Positions 7,819 through 15,724 of a DNA stretch of 64,000 nt are shown here, one piece after another. The stretch comes from Rossellomorea aquimaris (lineage in GTDB: Bacteria > Bacillota > Bacilli > Bacillales > Bacillaceae_B), in NCBI RefSeq assembly GCF_001877785.1, contig NZ_MINN01000074.1, forward strand, positions 930,001 to 994,000, given 5' to 3'. The translations under genes and the position numbers were made by a program. The stretch's first letter is position 1. Each line of letters opens with the position of its first letter. Below the pieces are notes generated by a model that worked only from the letters and a program-made list of their open reading frames with translations, had not been told where the DNA came from and did not search any database.

Positions 7819-7927
7819 ATTTTTTCTTTGATTTCGAACCACAGCCGCAGCCGCCTTTTTTCTTTTTATTTGTTGCAGTATTTGTTGATTTAATCACATT
7901 ATCTATAGAGGTTTTTTTCAATTTCAT
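7817..7927 (-). CDS. Lys-rich 36-aa microprotein with a GGCGCG motif
   Basis: I do not recognise this gene. It encodes 36 residues: a Lys/Thr-rich N-terminal half followed by KKKKGGCGCGSKSKKK. It has an ideal AAAGGAGG site 4-5 bases before the ATG, its own strong terminator and a sigma-K-like promoter, so I regard it as a real gene. The two Cys in a Gly context and the Lys-rich tail suggest a coat-associated, cross-linkable peptide, but that is inference. It lies between yjcA and the spoVA-like operon. Confidence 0.75.
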   Translation of the reverse strand: MKLKKTSIDNVIKSTNTATNKKKKGGCGCGSKSKKK

Positions 7928-7952
7928 TGCCTCCTTTTGCATATGGATGATT

Positions 7953-7980
7953 CATTATATGTAAAAGAAAGCGTGCTTGT
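7953..7980 (-). promoter_or_regulatory. Sigma-K-like promoter for the 36-aa gene
   Basis: On the minus strand, AC, 17 bases, then CATATAATG, a form very close to the spoVIF -10 (CATATGATG). It lies 26 bases before the start codon. Confidence 0.45.
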
Positions 7981-7993
7981 TTCCACTAATTAC

Positions 7994-8353
7994 CTACACT
8001 GATTCTCTATTCCAGTACTGTACGGCAGCTTCAATGATCGCTGCCACACCGGCAACAGCGAGAAAAGTGGTGAGTGGACCGAATATGACTGGAAACAGCA
8101 GGTATCCGCCGTATAAGAACAGGCTTACCCAGATTCCTGTGCACCAATAACAGGATAGCAGTTGACCAATAAAGCCTTTAAAACCAGTCGTCTTGGGTAT
8201 GAGATAGATTTCTTCCACTCCGTCCTCCACTTCTTTTACTTCATCAAAAAAGGGAGCTCTCATCCGTTCTGTTATTTTATCGAAGACAATCAGATGCGTC
8301 ATCCGAAAGATGGCAAAACCAAGGGCCAACAGCTGTACCAATGTTAAATCCAT
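7994..8353 (-). CDS. yjcA: YjcA, DUF1360 sporulation membrane protein
   Basis: A 119-residue DUF1360 protein with an N-terminal hydrophobic helix, the LLSCYWCTGIW signature near residues 66-76, and two C-terminal helices. In B. subtilis the DUF1360 protein YjcA lies between the cotVWXYZ cluster and yjcZ-spoVIF; here it keeps its place next to cotZ, but the spoVA-like operon separates it from yjcZ. The function is unknown. An AAGGGCGG site precedes the ATG. Confidence 0.8.
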   Translation of the reverse strand: MDLTLVQLLALGFAIFRMTHLIVFDKITERMRAPFFDEVKEVEDGVEEIYLIPKTTGFKGFIGQLLSCYWCTGIWVSLFLYGGYLLFPVIFGPLTTFLAVAGVAAIIEAAVQYWNRESV

Positions 8354-8423
8354 TTAAGACCGCCCTTTCTATGATTGTAAATATATACAAGCCCAAATTT
8401 TTAAAAGAGGGCAGATGTCCGTT

Positions 8424-8451
8424 ACCTAATTGCCTACGCGACAATATGTTA
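8424..8451 (+). promoter_or_regulatory. Possible sigma-K promoter for cotZ
   Basis: AC at 8424-8425, a 17-base gap and AATATGTTA at 8443-8451, one base off CATANNNTA. It is 39 bases before the cotZ start. Late mother-cell expression of coat genes fits. Confidence 0.4.
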
Positions 8452-8489
8452 GTAATGTAAATGAAATTTATTTTAAGGAGGAACTTTAT

Positions 8490-8972
8490 ATGGGTTGCGG
8501 AAGAGATAGAGATTTTGGTAAAAAAGATCTCGGCTGTGTATGTCAAGCTGTGCGCGCTATCAAGGACATTCAAGATGCTGGTGACGAATGCAACGAATGC
8601 CGTAATGACTGTTTCCTTGAGCCACTGGGAACAATGGTCAGCCCTGCTAACCGTGTAAATACACGTATCTTCAAGCTGTATCTGAAGAACGGAGACACAT
8701 TCAAAGCACACATCAAAGGAAAGCCTTGGAAGTCACCATTTTTCCGGGTGAAGGACATCTTCGATAATTGCTGTGCTACATTGCAAGTAGTGAAGCCAGA
8801 GCACCATCACCACGGTGGATCAGGCGGAGGCGGCAGAGGCGACGATCTTGAAGATGCAGATACAATGATGAGCGAATGGGAATTAACAGGCGACTGTATC
8901 ACAGTTGACCTTGATTGCTTCTGTGCGATTCAATGCATCAAAGACGTATATGTCGACTTATGCGAAGACTGA
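8490..8972 (+). CDS. cotZ: CotY/CotZ-family spore crust (exosporium basal) protein
   Basis: A 160-residue Cys-rich structural protein (13 Cys) of the CotY/CotZ/ExsY family, which self-assembles through disulfides into the outermost spore layer. The C-terminal CITVDLDCFCAIQCIKDV block and the central SPFFRVKDIFDNCCATL block are diagnostic. Between them lies an unusual His4 then Gly/Ser-rich linker (residues 104-120). An AAGGAGG site lies 8 bases before the ATG. It is the only cot gene of the B. subtilis cotVWXYZ set present, and is convergent with cotO. Confidence 0.9.
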   Translation: MGCGRDRDFGKKDLGCVCQAVRAIKDIQDAGDECNECRNDCFLEPLGTMVSPANRVNTRIFKLYLKNGDTFKAHIKGKPWKSPFFRVKDIFDNCCATLQVVKPEHHHHGGSGGGGRGDDLEDADTMMSEWELTGDCITVDLDCFCAIQCIKDVYVDLCED

Positions 8973-8994
8973 TAAGACAGAGTGACGCAAGTAA

Positions 8995-9028
8995 AAGCCA
9001 GCCGGGGAATTCCCGCCTGGCTTCTTTT
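8995..9028. terminator. Bidirectional terminator between cotZ and cotO
   Basis: AAGCCAG (8995-9001) pairs with CTGGCTT (9017-9023) around a GC-rich inner stem. T/A tracts on both sides serve cotZ (plus) and cotO (minus); it ends within the cotO stop region. Confidence 0.75.
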
Positions 9029-9545
9029 AATGCAAGCCGATCATCTTGATGGATTTCAGCGAGTCCCTTGCTACAGATACTTCATCACCTTGGAACGTTT
9101 TTAGTCTGATCTCGGACTCAGTCTTAGTGATGAGCACCCCTTTATAGGTATCGTTACCTGTACTGAATTCACATGGAAATGGTACTTTACCGTTGATGCT
9201 CGCAGTAATGTATTCAAGTTTTTCATCCAGGTTCAACTCCTTGAATGGCGGCAGCCTCCTGAAAGCTTGCATCGGAGGCTTGGAGTCCTCCCTGGCAGCC
9301 TCATGGGCGAGACTGGTTTCTATTTCAATTTCAGATACTTCGGATACAGGGGGTGAAGTTGATACACCAGAATCAATTTTGTGACTGTCGGTTTTGTTTT
9401 CGATCGGTCTTGCAGGATTGGCTTCTTTTTTCTCTTTCCGTTTAGACGAACGATAGACCACTTGCATGTTCCCTTTGACTTCCTGCAGCTTTGGCTGCTG
9501 AATGTATAACAGTGGTTCTTTATTCGATGACTTATCTTTTTTCAT
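9027..9545 (-). CDS. cotO: CotO-like spore coat morphogenetic protein
   Basis: A 172-residue protein with a basic N-terminus, a central low-complexity Ser/Glu/Pro region and a C-terminal conserved domain (FPCEFSTGNDTYKGVLI.KTE). This matches CotO (YjbX), which guides outer coat and crust or exosporium assembly. The start at 9545 follows GGAGGTG; upstream in-frame ATGs lack a site. In B. subtilis cotO sits between the cotZ group and fabI, as here. Confidence 0.82.
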   Translation of the reverse strand: MKKDKSSNKEPLLYIQQPKLQEVKGNMQVVYRSSKRKEKKEANPARPIENKTDSHKIDSGVSTSPPVSEVSEIEIETSLAHEAAREDSKPPMQAFRRLPPFKELNLDEKLEYITASINGKVPFPCEFSTGNDTYKGVLITKTESEIRLKTFQGDEVSVARDSLKSIKMIGLH

Positions 9546-9730
9546 GAAGTACACCTCCAATTCTTCTCCACTTTTATATGTATGCAAATGGTGCATGTCA
9601 GTTTCATTTTAAGGATAAAAAACCGGCGGGAACCACTTGGAAGAGGAGTTAAATAGGTGGTGATGGGGGTTGGATGGATTAATCCCGGATTATCCCGGCT
9701 GGCCTAAGCAGCTTTTCATACGGGATTGAA

Positions 9731-9834
9731 GGAATCTTTCGTTTCGGAACATTAATCTTCGAATTAATGCCGGTAATCCTTGAATTTCCGCCATTAATCT
9801 TTCAATTTCCCCCTTTAATCTTTCGATCCTAAGG
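9731..9834. repeat. Five imperfect 21-bp tandem repeats
   Basis: Units at 9731-9750 (20 bp), 9751-9771, 9772-9792, 9793-9813 and 9814-9834 approximate ATTAATCTTTCGAATTTCCGCC. They lie in the 428-base gap between cotO and fabI. I find no open frame with a ribosome site here; the remainder of the gap holds only the fabI terminator. Confidence 0.75.
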
Positions 9835-9921
9835 ATAATTCAGTCATACGGGAAAATATGGTGACACCCCGCACTTCATCAATATACTCAAAATCCAGGT
9901 AACAATAAGACACTTTTCTAG

Positions 9922-9957
9922 ATAAAAAATCCCGCCGGCACTAATGCCGGCGGGATT
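9922..9957 (-). terminator. Terminator after fabI
   Basis: A perfect 12-bp GC-rich stem (9928-9939 with 9946-9957) is followed on the minus strand by T5. Confidence 0.9.
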
Positions 9958-9973
9958 AATTGTTGAATAAAGA

Positions 9974-10750
9974 TTACCCAAGGATATGGTAGCCGGAATC
10001 GACATGGAGGTTTTCTCCGGTGATTCCCCTTGAAAGGTCGCTGAACAGGAATACAGCTGTATCTCCTACTTCTTCCTGTGTTGTATTGCGTCGCAGCGGT
10101 GCACGCTCTTCGATTTCTTTAAGGATCGAGTTGAAATCCCCCACTCCTTTAGCGGAAAGGGTGCGGATAGGGCCTGCAGAAATGGCATTTACACGGATGC
10201 CGTGCTTGCCCAGGTCACTGGCAAGGTATTTAACACTTGCTTCAAGTGACGCCTTTGCTACACCCATGACATTATAGTTCTGCATTACGCGTTCTCCGCC
10301 CAGATACGTCATGGACACAATGCTTCCGCCTTCAGTCATTAAATCCTTCGCTGCCTTTGCCACGGCAGTGAGTGAGTAAGAACTGATATTATGTGCGAGA
10401 AGGAAACCGTCTCTTGTCGTATTCATATAGTCCCCGGCAAGCTCTTCTTTATTTGCAAATGCGATGCAGTGCGCAAGGCCGTGAATCACTCCCACTTCTT
10501 CCTTTATCGAAGAGAAGCATTTGTCGATGTCTTCATCACTCGTTACATCACATGGGAAGAAAAGAGACTCTTCTCCGCCTTCCAATGTTCCTGCAAGATC
10601 TTTTACCCCTTTTTCAAAACGTTCTCCAGCATATGTAAATACCAATCGTGCACCTGATTGATGAAGTGAACGCGCAATCCCCCAGGCGATACTTCTTTTA
10701 TTGGCAACCCCCATAACAACATATGTTTTGCCTGCTAATGAAAGAGTCAT
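9974..10750 (-). CDS. fabI: Enoyl-[acyl-carrier-protein] reductase FabI
   Basis: A 258-residue NADH/NADPH-dependent enoyl-ACP reductase, which performs the last step of each fatty-acid elongation cycle. It is an SDR fold with the FabI-specific atypical nucleotide site (MGVANKRSIAWGIA, 13-26) and the catalytic set Tyr149, Tyr159 and Lys166 in the Y-x6-K arrangement. It is monocistronic, with its own terminator and a perfect FapR operator upstream, so it should respond to malonyl-CoA. Confidence 0.96.
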   Translation of the reverse strand: MTLSLAGKTYVVMGVANKRSIAWGIARSLHQSGARLVFTYAGERFEKGVKDLAGTLEGGEESLFFPCDVTSDEDIDKCFSSIKEEVGVIHGLAHCIAFANKEELAGDYMNTTRDGFLLAHNISSYSLTAVAKAAKDLMTEGGSIVSMTYLGGERVMQNYNVMGVAKASLEASVKYLASDLGKHGIRVNAISAGPIRTLSAKGVGDFNSILKEIEERAPLRRNTTQEEVGDTAVFLFSDLSRGITGENLHVDSGYHILG

Positions 10751-10775
10751 ATTAATCCTCCTATTATTACAAGTT

Positions 10776-10794
10776 ATTAGTACCTGATACTAAT
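10776..10794 (-). promoter_or_regulatory. FapR operator upstream of fabI
   Basis: ATTAGTACCTGATACTAAT is an essentially perfect copy of the FapR palindrome, centred about 35 bases before the fabI start. FapR represses fab genes until malonyl-CoA or malonyl-ACP accumulates. Confidence 0.92.
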
Positions 10795-10824
10795 TCTACA
10801 TGAAACAACAAAAAAAGAAAAGGT

Positions 10825-11316
10825 TCATTTCAATGATATCTTTCTTTTGGTCTCTTCAATTTGATGGATATGACGCTCTTCGTGCCTTCCGAGAAGCTCA
10901 AGCACCTGCCATACCGGCATGATGCCAAATCGATGATGAACCATTGTCTTCCCGGAAAGAGTGTCTTCTGTATGCCCCTCCATGAATTGGTCAGTCAACC
11001 TTCTTGATGTTTGCAGGGCTGTCAATAACTGTTCCCTTGTTTGAGGTTCTTCCGGCGGATCGATCGGTGCCTTGAGTTTTTTATTTTTATCATCAAATAC
11101 ACTTAAATCCACCTCTTCCCCTCCCGTTACCTTCCCGCTTTCTGCAGCTTCGAGCGCGAGTTTTAAAAAGCGTGCCTCAGCACCCGCCAAATGAAGGATA
11201 ATTTGGGCAACGCTCCACTCATCCTGTGCCGGTTTTTCGTTCAGCTCTTCGAATGTCAAAGCCTCGAAACTTCCTTCAAGCTTCTCTCTAATGTCTTTTA
11301 CGTTCGTTTCCCACAT
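10825..11316 (-). CDS. DinB-like four-helix protein
   Basis: A 163-residue DinB/YfiT-type protein, a four-helix bundle with a metal site. The candidate metal His residues are in IILHLAGAE, MVHHRFG and GRHEERHIHQI, in the usual positions for a three-His site. Some relatives are thiol-dependent transferases (bacillithiol or mycothiol), others are damage-inducible proteins of unknown role. The start at 11316 is chosen because AGGAGA lies 9 bases before it. It has no operon partners. Confidence 0.8.
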   Translation of the reverse strand: MWETNVKDIREKLEGSFEALTFEELNEKPAQDEWSVAQIILHLAGAEARFLKLALEAAESGKVTGGEEVDLSVFDDKNKKLKAPIDPPEEPQTREQLLTALQTSRRLTDQFMEGHTEDTLSGKTMVHHRFGIMPVWQVLELLGRHEERHIHQIEETKRKISLK

Positions 11317-11397
11317 TTCTGACCATCTCCTTCTCATTCTGCATATGTAACTTATTAGGTATTCACTATCGAAAATCCTTTTTTCAAGAAAAAGTAA

Positions 11398-11429
11398 AGG
11401 CCCTCCGGTGTCACCGGAGAGCCTTTTTT
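11398..11429 (-). terminator. Terminator after the antiporter gene
   Basis: A CTCCGGT/ACCGGAG stem extended by GGC/GCC pairs is flanked by A and T tracts on both sides, directly after the antiporter stop. Confidence 0.85.
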
Positions 11430-11434
11430 ATAGA

Positions 11435-13297
11435 CTAACAATACTCACAGAATTCTAGTTCGCGTTTTAGTTCATCTACATATTCTTTAGAGCCGGTAAC
11501 GATCAACCGGTCATTCATATGAAGTTCTGTATCACCGTGAGGGACAATCGAATCTTTGCCCCTGAAAATACGTACAAAAATGACATCCCCCGTAAACGGG
11601 AATTTCCTTAATGTCATCCCTTCAAACTGGCTGTTGAGCATCTTGATTTCATAAAGTGACATTTCCTGGTTCGTAAGGATATTCATCACCGATGGAGATT
11701 CAATCATTGCTCTTAACAACGCTTTTGTTGAAAGGAATACGGAGTAAACCTCAATTCCCTGTTCCTTGAGTGATTCATGCAGATCAGGGCTTTCGACACG
11801 AACGATGACCCGCTCCACACCTCTTTCTTTTGCTGCGACGGAAAGAGTGGCATTCGCTTCTTCATCTCCTGTTGATATCACAAGGATATCAGCTTCAAAT
11901 ATGCCAAGATCATCCAGGGTATCAAGTTCATAATCTTTAATTTCATTGATAGTGAATAATGAATCTGCAATATTCTTATCCGATTTATCCTGAACTGTGT
12001 GGTAAAGCGTCGAATCGTAAAGGGACGATTGAAGCTCCCTTGAAGCAGGCAATGTCATTTGATTCGCTCCAAGGAACACGACGCTCAATTTCTTTTCAGC
12101 TGCACTTTCCCGCGGGAAGAGCTTCTTAAAGACAATCGGAGTAATGATACAGGCAATGACGGCCACAAGGATCAATGTCCCGCTCATTTGAGGTGTAATG
12201 ATTTCCATCCTCTCAGCAATCTTAGCTGCGGCAATCACCAGTGAAAGGGTAGACGTCAGCAGAAAGGCAGATGCAAGAGTCGTCTTTGTATCGTACCATC
12301 TTTTCAGGAGGTACACCGGAAGAAGCTTTGAGATTAAGAAAGCCAGCAGGAGCAGCGGAATCAGCAGCAGCATTTTTTTATCGCTGAGCATTGATTGAAG
12401 ATCGAGTTCCACACCAACCATAACGAAAAAGATCGGTATGAGAAAACCATAACCGAAGGAATCCAGTTTCTGGACCATTTCCTGGTTTGGAGCCAATAGT
12501 GATACCAATACCCCGGCAAGGAACGCTCCCAGGATATTTTCTGCACCGACGGTTTCAGACACCGCGACAAGCAGAATGATCAGTGTGAAAACTGCCCGTG
12601 TCCCGATCTGAACCGTACCGGTGGACAGGCTTTTGATGAAATTGTTGTTTTTCATGCGCTTGCCCAGCAGGTATAGAACGACCCCTACACCGAATAGTAC
12701 AAGCAGCAGCCACATGCTGCCGTGTCCTTCACCGTATAGGGAAACAAATACTGCAAGAAGGATCATGGTAACAAGGTCAGCAATGACGGCGATCAATAAG
12801 ATGATCTGACCGATGGCCGTCTTCGAAATCTGTGCTTCCTTGAGAGTCGGGACAACCACTCCCAAAGAAATGGTCGATATGATCAATGTCATAAGGAAAG
12901 CATTTTCTATCAGTCCAAAAAGGACGAATAAATAGGACAATCCCAGAGACACAAAGAATATTCCAATGAATATAATGGTTGCCACCATCAGCCGGTTCGG
13001 CTCTTCCTTACCGCTCGGAAGGATTTCTTTCTTGGCTTTACTATTCGAGAATGCCTTAAAATCAATTTCCAATCCGCTTAAGAACATCAAAAAGATGAAG
13101 CCGAACGTGGATAAGGTTTCAAGCCACATATCCTGATGAACCAGGTCGAATCCGCTTTTCCCGATCACTAGTCCCATGATGATCTCGGCAATGACCACAG
13201 GGATAAAATTCAGTTTAAAACGATGCAGCAGTATCGGCGTCAAAAAGGCGACAATGATCACAATCACCAGTGACGTTACAGAAGCATGCTGTTCCAT
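11435..13297 (-). CDS. yjbQ: YjbQ-like monovalent cation:proton antiporter (CPA2) with RCK domain
   Basis: A 620-residue membrane antiporter of the CPA2 family. About 12 hydrophobic segments occupy residues 1-390 with the GLEIDF and ENILGAFLAGV motifs, followed by a RCK_N/TrkA-N-like domain (from about 405) and a RCK_C/TrkA-C domain (about 535-615). The RCK nucleotide loop reads FLGANQM instead of a classic GxGxxG, so ligand binding may be altered. It probably exchanges K+ or Na+ for H+. It is likely co-transcribed with mgtE, whose stop is 21 bases upstream of this start. Confidence 0.88.
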   Translation of the reverse strand: MEQHASVTSLVIVIIVAFLTPILLHRFKLNFIPVVIAEIIMGLVIGKSGFDLVHQDMWLETLSTFGFIFLMFLSGLEIDFKAFSNSKAKKEILPSGKEEPNRLMVATIIFIGIFFVSLGLSYLFVLFGLIENAFLMTLIISTISLGVVVPTLKEAQISKTAIGQIILLIAVIADLVTMILLAVFVSLYGEGHGSMWLLLVLFGVGVVLYLLGKRMKNNNFIKSLSTGTVQIGTRAVFTLIILLVAVSETVGAENILGAFLAGVLVSLLAPNQEMVQKLDSFGYGFLIPIFFVMVGVELDLQSMLSDKKMLLLIPLLLLAFLISKLLPVYLLKRWYDTKTTLASAFLLTSTLSLVIAAAKIAERMEIITPQMSGTLILVAVIACIITPIVFKKLFPRESAAEKKLSVVFLGANQMTLPASRELQSSLYDSTLYHTVQDKSDKNIADSLFTINEIKDYELDTLDDLGIFEADILVISTGDEEANATLSVAAKERGVERVIVRVESPDLHESLKEQGIEVYSVFLSTKALLRAMIESPSVMNILTNQEMSLYEIKMLNSQFEGMTLRKFPFTGDVIFVRIFRGKDSIVPHGDTELHMNDRLIVTGSKEYVDELKRELEFCEYC

Positions 13298-13318
13298 GAT
13301 ACTCTCCCCCTTTTCTTT

Positions 13319-14716
13319 CTATATAAGATAATTTAAAAATAGCGTAGCAAGCCCCAAATAGATCAGGGTGCTGATGATATCGTTGATTGTCGTGATGAAT
13401 GGGCCCGAGGCTACGGCGGGGTCGACTTTCAATTTATGCATGAATAGTGGTACAAGCGTGCCTGCCAATGTAGCAACAAATAAAGAAATGAAGACTGAAA
13501 CCCCGACAAGCATACCGAGGAATAAAGTACCTTTCCACACATAAACAATGAGACTGGCAACGATTCCGCATGTCGTTCCGGTTATGAGACCTGTGCCTGC
13601 TTCGCGAATGACAAGGGAAACCTTGCTTTCTTTCTCCAAATCACCTGTTGCAATCCCGCGTACTGCAACCGCCAGTGCCTGAGTCCCTGTATTTCCTGCC
13701 ATCCCTGCTATAAGCGGGATGAAAACGGCCAGAATGGCAACTTTATCGAGCGTTGCTTCGAATCGGCCGATGAGGTTTGCTGTGATCATGCCGAGAAATA
13801 ATAACGCGATCAGCCAGGGCAGACGTTTCTTAGCCGCATTGAAAGGATTTCTGTCAATGGAATCCAAGTCGGCGATACCAGCAAGTTTTGAATAGTCATC
13901 AGATGCCTCTTCTTCCATGACATCCATGATATCATCGACTGTTATGATCCCGAGGAGATGATGCTGGAAGTCCACGACCGGCAAGGCAAGGAAGTCATAG
14001 TCCTTCATTTGTCTTGCAACGGCCTCCTGGTCCTCGCTCACCCCCACTGCCATGACCCTTTCACTCATGATTTCAGAGATCATGACGTCATCATGACTGA
14101 TGATAAGATCCCTCAGTGAGATGACCCCAACGAGCTTCTTATCATCGTCAACCACATAAATATAATAAATGGTTTCTGCATTCGGGGCTTCGTTCTTAAG
14201 GATATACATGGCAGATCTGACCGTCTGATTTTGTGATATGGCCACAAACTCGGTCGTCATGATACTCCCTGCAGTGTATTCTTCATAATGAAGGAGTTCT
14301 TTGATTTCTTTGGCAGATTCGTCGTCCATGATGGTAAGATAGCTTACCACCTGTTCTTTATCAAGTTCATTCAATACGTCGACTGCGTCATCGGCATACA
14401 TGTTAGATAACATTTCTGCTGCATATGACGGGTTCATTTCTGCAAGTAACTCCTGATAATCTTCTTCATCTATATCCAGGCTTTCGAATAGTTCAGCCAT
14501 TTCTTCCGGAGAGAGATAATGGTAAAGCCTGGTCCTCAGTTCGTCTTCTACTTTAGAAAAGAATTTTGCCTGATCATAGGAGTGTAACTGTGTAAATTCA
14601 GACCTGAACAAATCTAAATCTTCCTGCCTGAGGGCTCTAATGAGAAGCTCTTCATCATACATTTCTTTATCCTGCTTTTCTTTTTCGTTGTTATGTTCTT
14701 TGACCGCTTCTTCCAT
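13319..14716 (-). CDS. mgtE: Magnesium transporter MgtE
   Basis: A 465-residue MgtE: an acidic N domain (1-~140), two CBS domains (about 140-265) that sense cytosolic Mg2+, and five transmembrane helices with the pore motif PLIAGMAGNTGTQ and P.F.T.INDIIST at the end. It mediates channel-like Mg2+ uptake and may carry other divalent ions. A GGAGGGTGAG site precedes the ATG. I looked for the M-box riboswitch that controls some Bacillus mgtE genes and see none in the 226-base leader. Confidence 0.94.
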   Translation of the reverse strand: MEEAVKEHNNEKEKQDKEMYDEELLIRALRQEDLDLFRSEFTQLHSYDQAKFFSKVEDELRTRLYHYLSPEEMAELFESLDIDEEDYQELLAEMNPSYAAEMLSNMYADDAVDVLNELDKEQVVSYLTIMDDESAKEIKELLHYEEYTAGSIMTTEFVAISQNQTVRSAMYILKNEAPNAETIYYIYVVDDDKKLVGVISLRDLIISHDDVMISEIMSERVMAVGVSEDQEAVARQMKDYDFLALPVVDFQHHLLGIITVDDIMDVMEEEASDDYSKLAGIADLDSIDRNPFNAAKKRLPWLIALLFLGMITANLIGRFEATLDKVAILAVFIPLIAGMAGNTGTQALAVAVRGIATGDLEKESKVSLVIREAGTGLITGTTCGIVASLIVYVWKGTLFLGMLVGVSVFISLFVATLAGTLVPLFMHKLKVDPAVASGPFITTINDIISTLIYLGLATLFLNYLI

Positions 14717-14942
14717 TAAGGCTCACCCTCCTCTTTATGTTAATCTCATATAGTCGTAATAATACTAGCAAATCTTCTTGAAATTGTCTTGCATGAACAG
14801 GAGTATTGGCTTTGGTAAAATTGCCAAATGTCCTCTTAATGAATAATTACACCCGATTTTTCAAACACTGAACCATTAATATGTCATAAAACGAATGAAA
14901 TGAAAAGAAAAAAGTTTCCCGTTAACAGAAGGAAGTGACAAT

Positions 14943-15683
14943 ATGAAAATTGATGTCATCGGTGATGTGCACGGATGTTTTGACGAATTTTACAGGCTGA
15001 CTGAAAAACTCGGCTATGATTGGGACTCCGGTCTCCCCCGCCACCCGGAAGGACGAAAACTTGCCTTTGCCGGGGATTTGACCGACCGCGGCCCCCACTC
15101 TCTGAAAATGATCACGGTCGCGGCTTCCCTTCACCGTGAAAAAGAAGCATACTATGTCCCGGGGAATCATTGCAATAAACTTTACAGATATTTTCAGGGT
15201 AACAATGTGAAGATCCTCCACGGTCTTGAAACGACAACGGCAGAATTAAGCGCCCTCACAGAACAAGAAAGAATGGAGTACAGGAACTCATTCATAGAGT
15301 TATACGAATCTTCCCCCTTGTATGAGGTCCTGGATGAAGGAAAATTGATCATAGCTCATGCCGGGATAAAGGAAGAATATATAGGAAGGAACGACAAACG
15401 TGTAAAAACATTCGTCTTATACGGTGACATAACCGGCGAAGTGAACGAGGACGGTACTCCGGTAAGAAGGGATTGGGCAATGGAATACAAAGGCAGGGCA
15501 TGGATCATCTATGGACATACCCCAGTTATGAAACCAAGAAAGATAAATAATACGGTGAATATCGATACAGGGGCTGTATTCGGAGGGGAATTGACGGCAT
15601 TCAGATACCCTGAAATGGAAATAGCAAGCGTGCCGTCAATGATGCCATTTGTAAAAGATAAATTCAGGACCTTTCCAGGATAA
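14943..15683 (+). CDS. prpE: PrpE, bis(5'-nucleosyl)-tetraphosphatase
   Basis: A 246-residue PPP-family phosphoesterase. The metal motifs are GDVHG (7-11), GDLTDRG (44-50) and GNH (74-76), with later AHAG and GHTP histidines. B. subtilis PrpE hydrolyses Ap4A asymmetrically and affects spore germination responses. AGAAGGAAGTG precedes the ATG. It is divergent from mgtE and convergent with the pseudouridine synthase; its terminator spans the 3' end of that gene. Confidence 0.9.
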   Translation: MKIDVIGDVHGCFDEFYRLTEKLGYDWDSGLPRHPEGRKLAFAGDLTDRGPHSLKMITVAASLHREKEAYYVPGNHCNKLYRYFQGNNVKILHGLETTTAELSALTEQERMEYRNSFIELYESSPLYEVLDEGKLIIAHAGIKEEYIGRNDKRVKTFVLYGDITGEVNEDGTPVRRDWAMEYKGRAWIIYGHTPVMKPRKINNTVNIDTGAVFGGELTAFRYPEMEIASVPSMMPFVKDKFRTFPG

Positions 15684-15688
15684 ACTGC

Positions 15689-15724
15689 AACAATCCCCTG
15701 TGCCGGTTAACACAGGGGATTGTT
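15689..15724 (+). terminator. Terminator after prpE, overlapping the next gene's 3' end
   Basis: A perfect 14-bp stem (15689-15702 with 15711-15724) and an 8-base loop. The stop codon of the convergent gene lies in the loop, and one stem arm is its last codons. The T tract is weak. Confidence 0.7.

Noticed and set aside
9597-9973. CRISPR-like interpretation of the 21-bp array
   Set aside because: Repeats are degenerate, directly abutting and without unique spacers or cas genes.
14717-14942. Possible M-box Mg2+ riboswitch in front of mgtE
   Set aside because: The leader lacks the conserved M-box core; I see only an ordinary ribosome site and AT-rich DNA.
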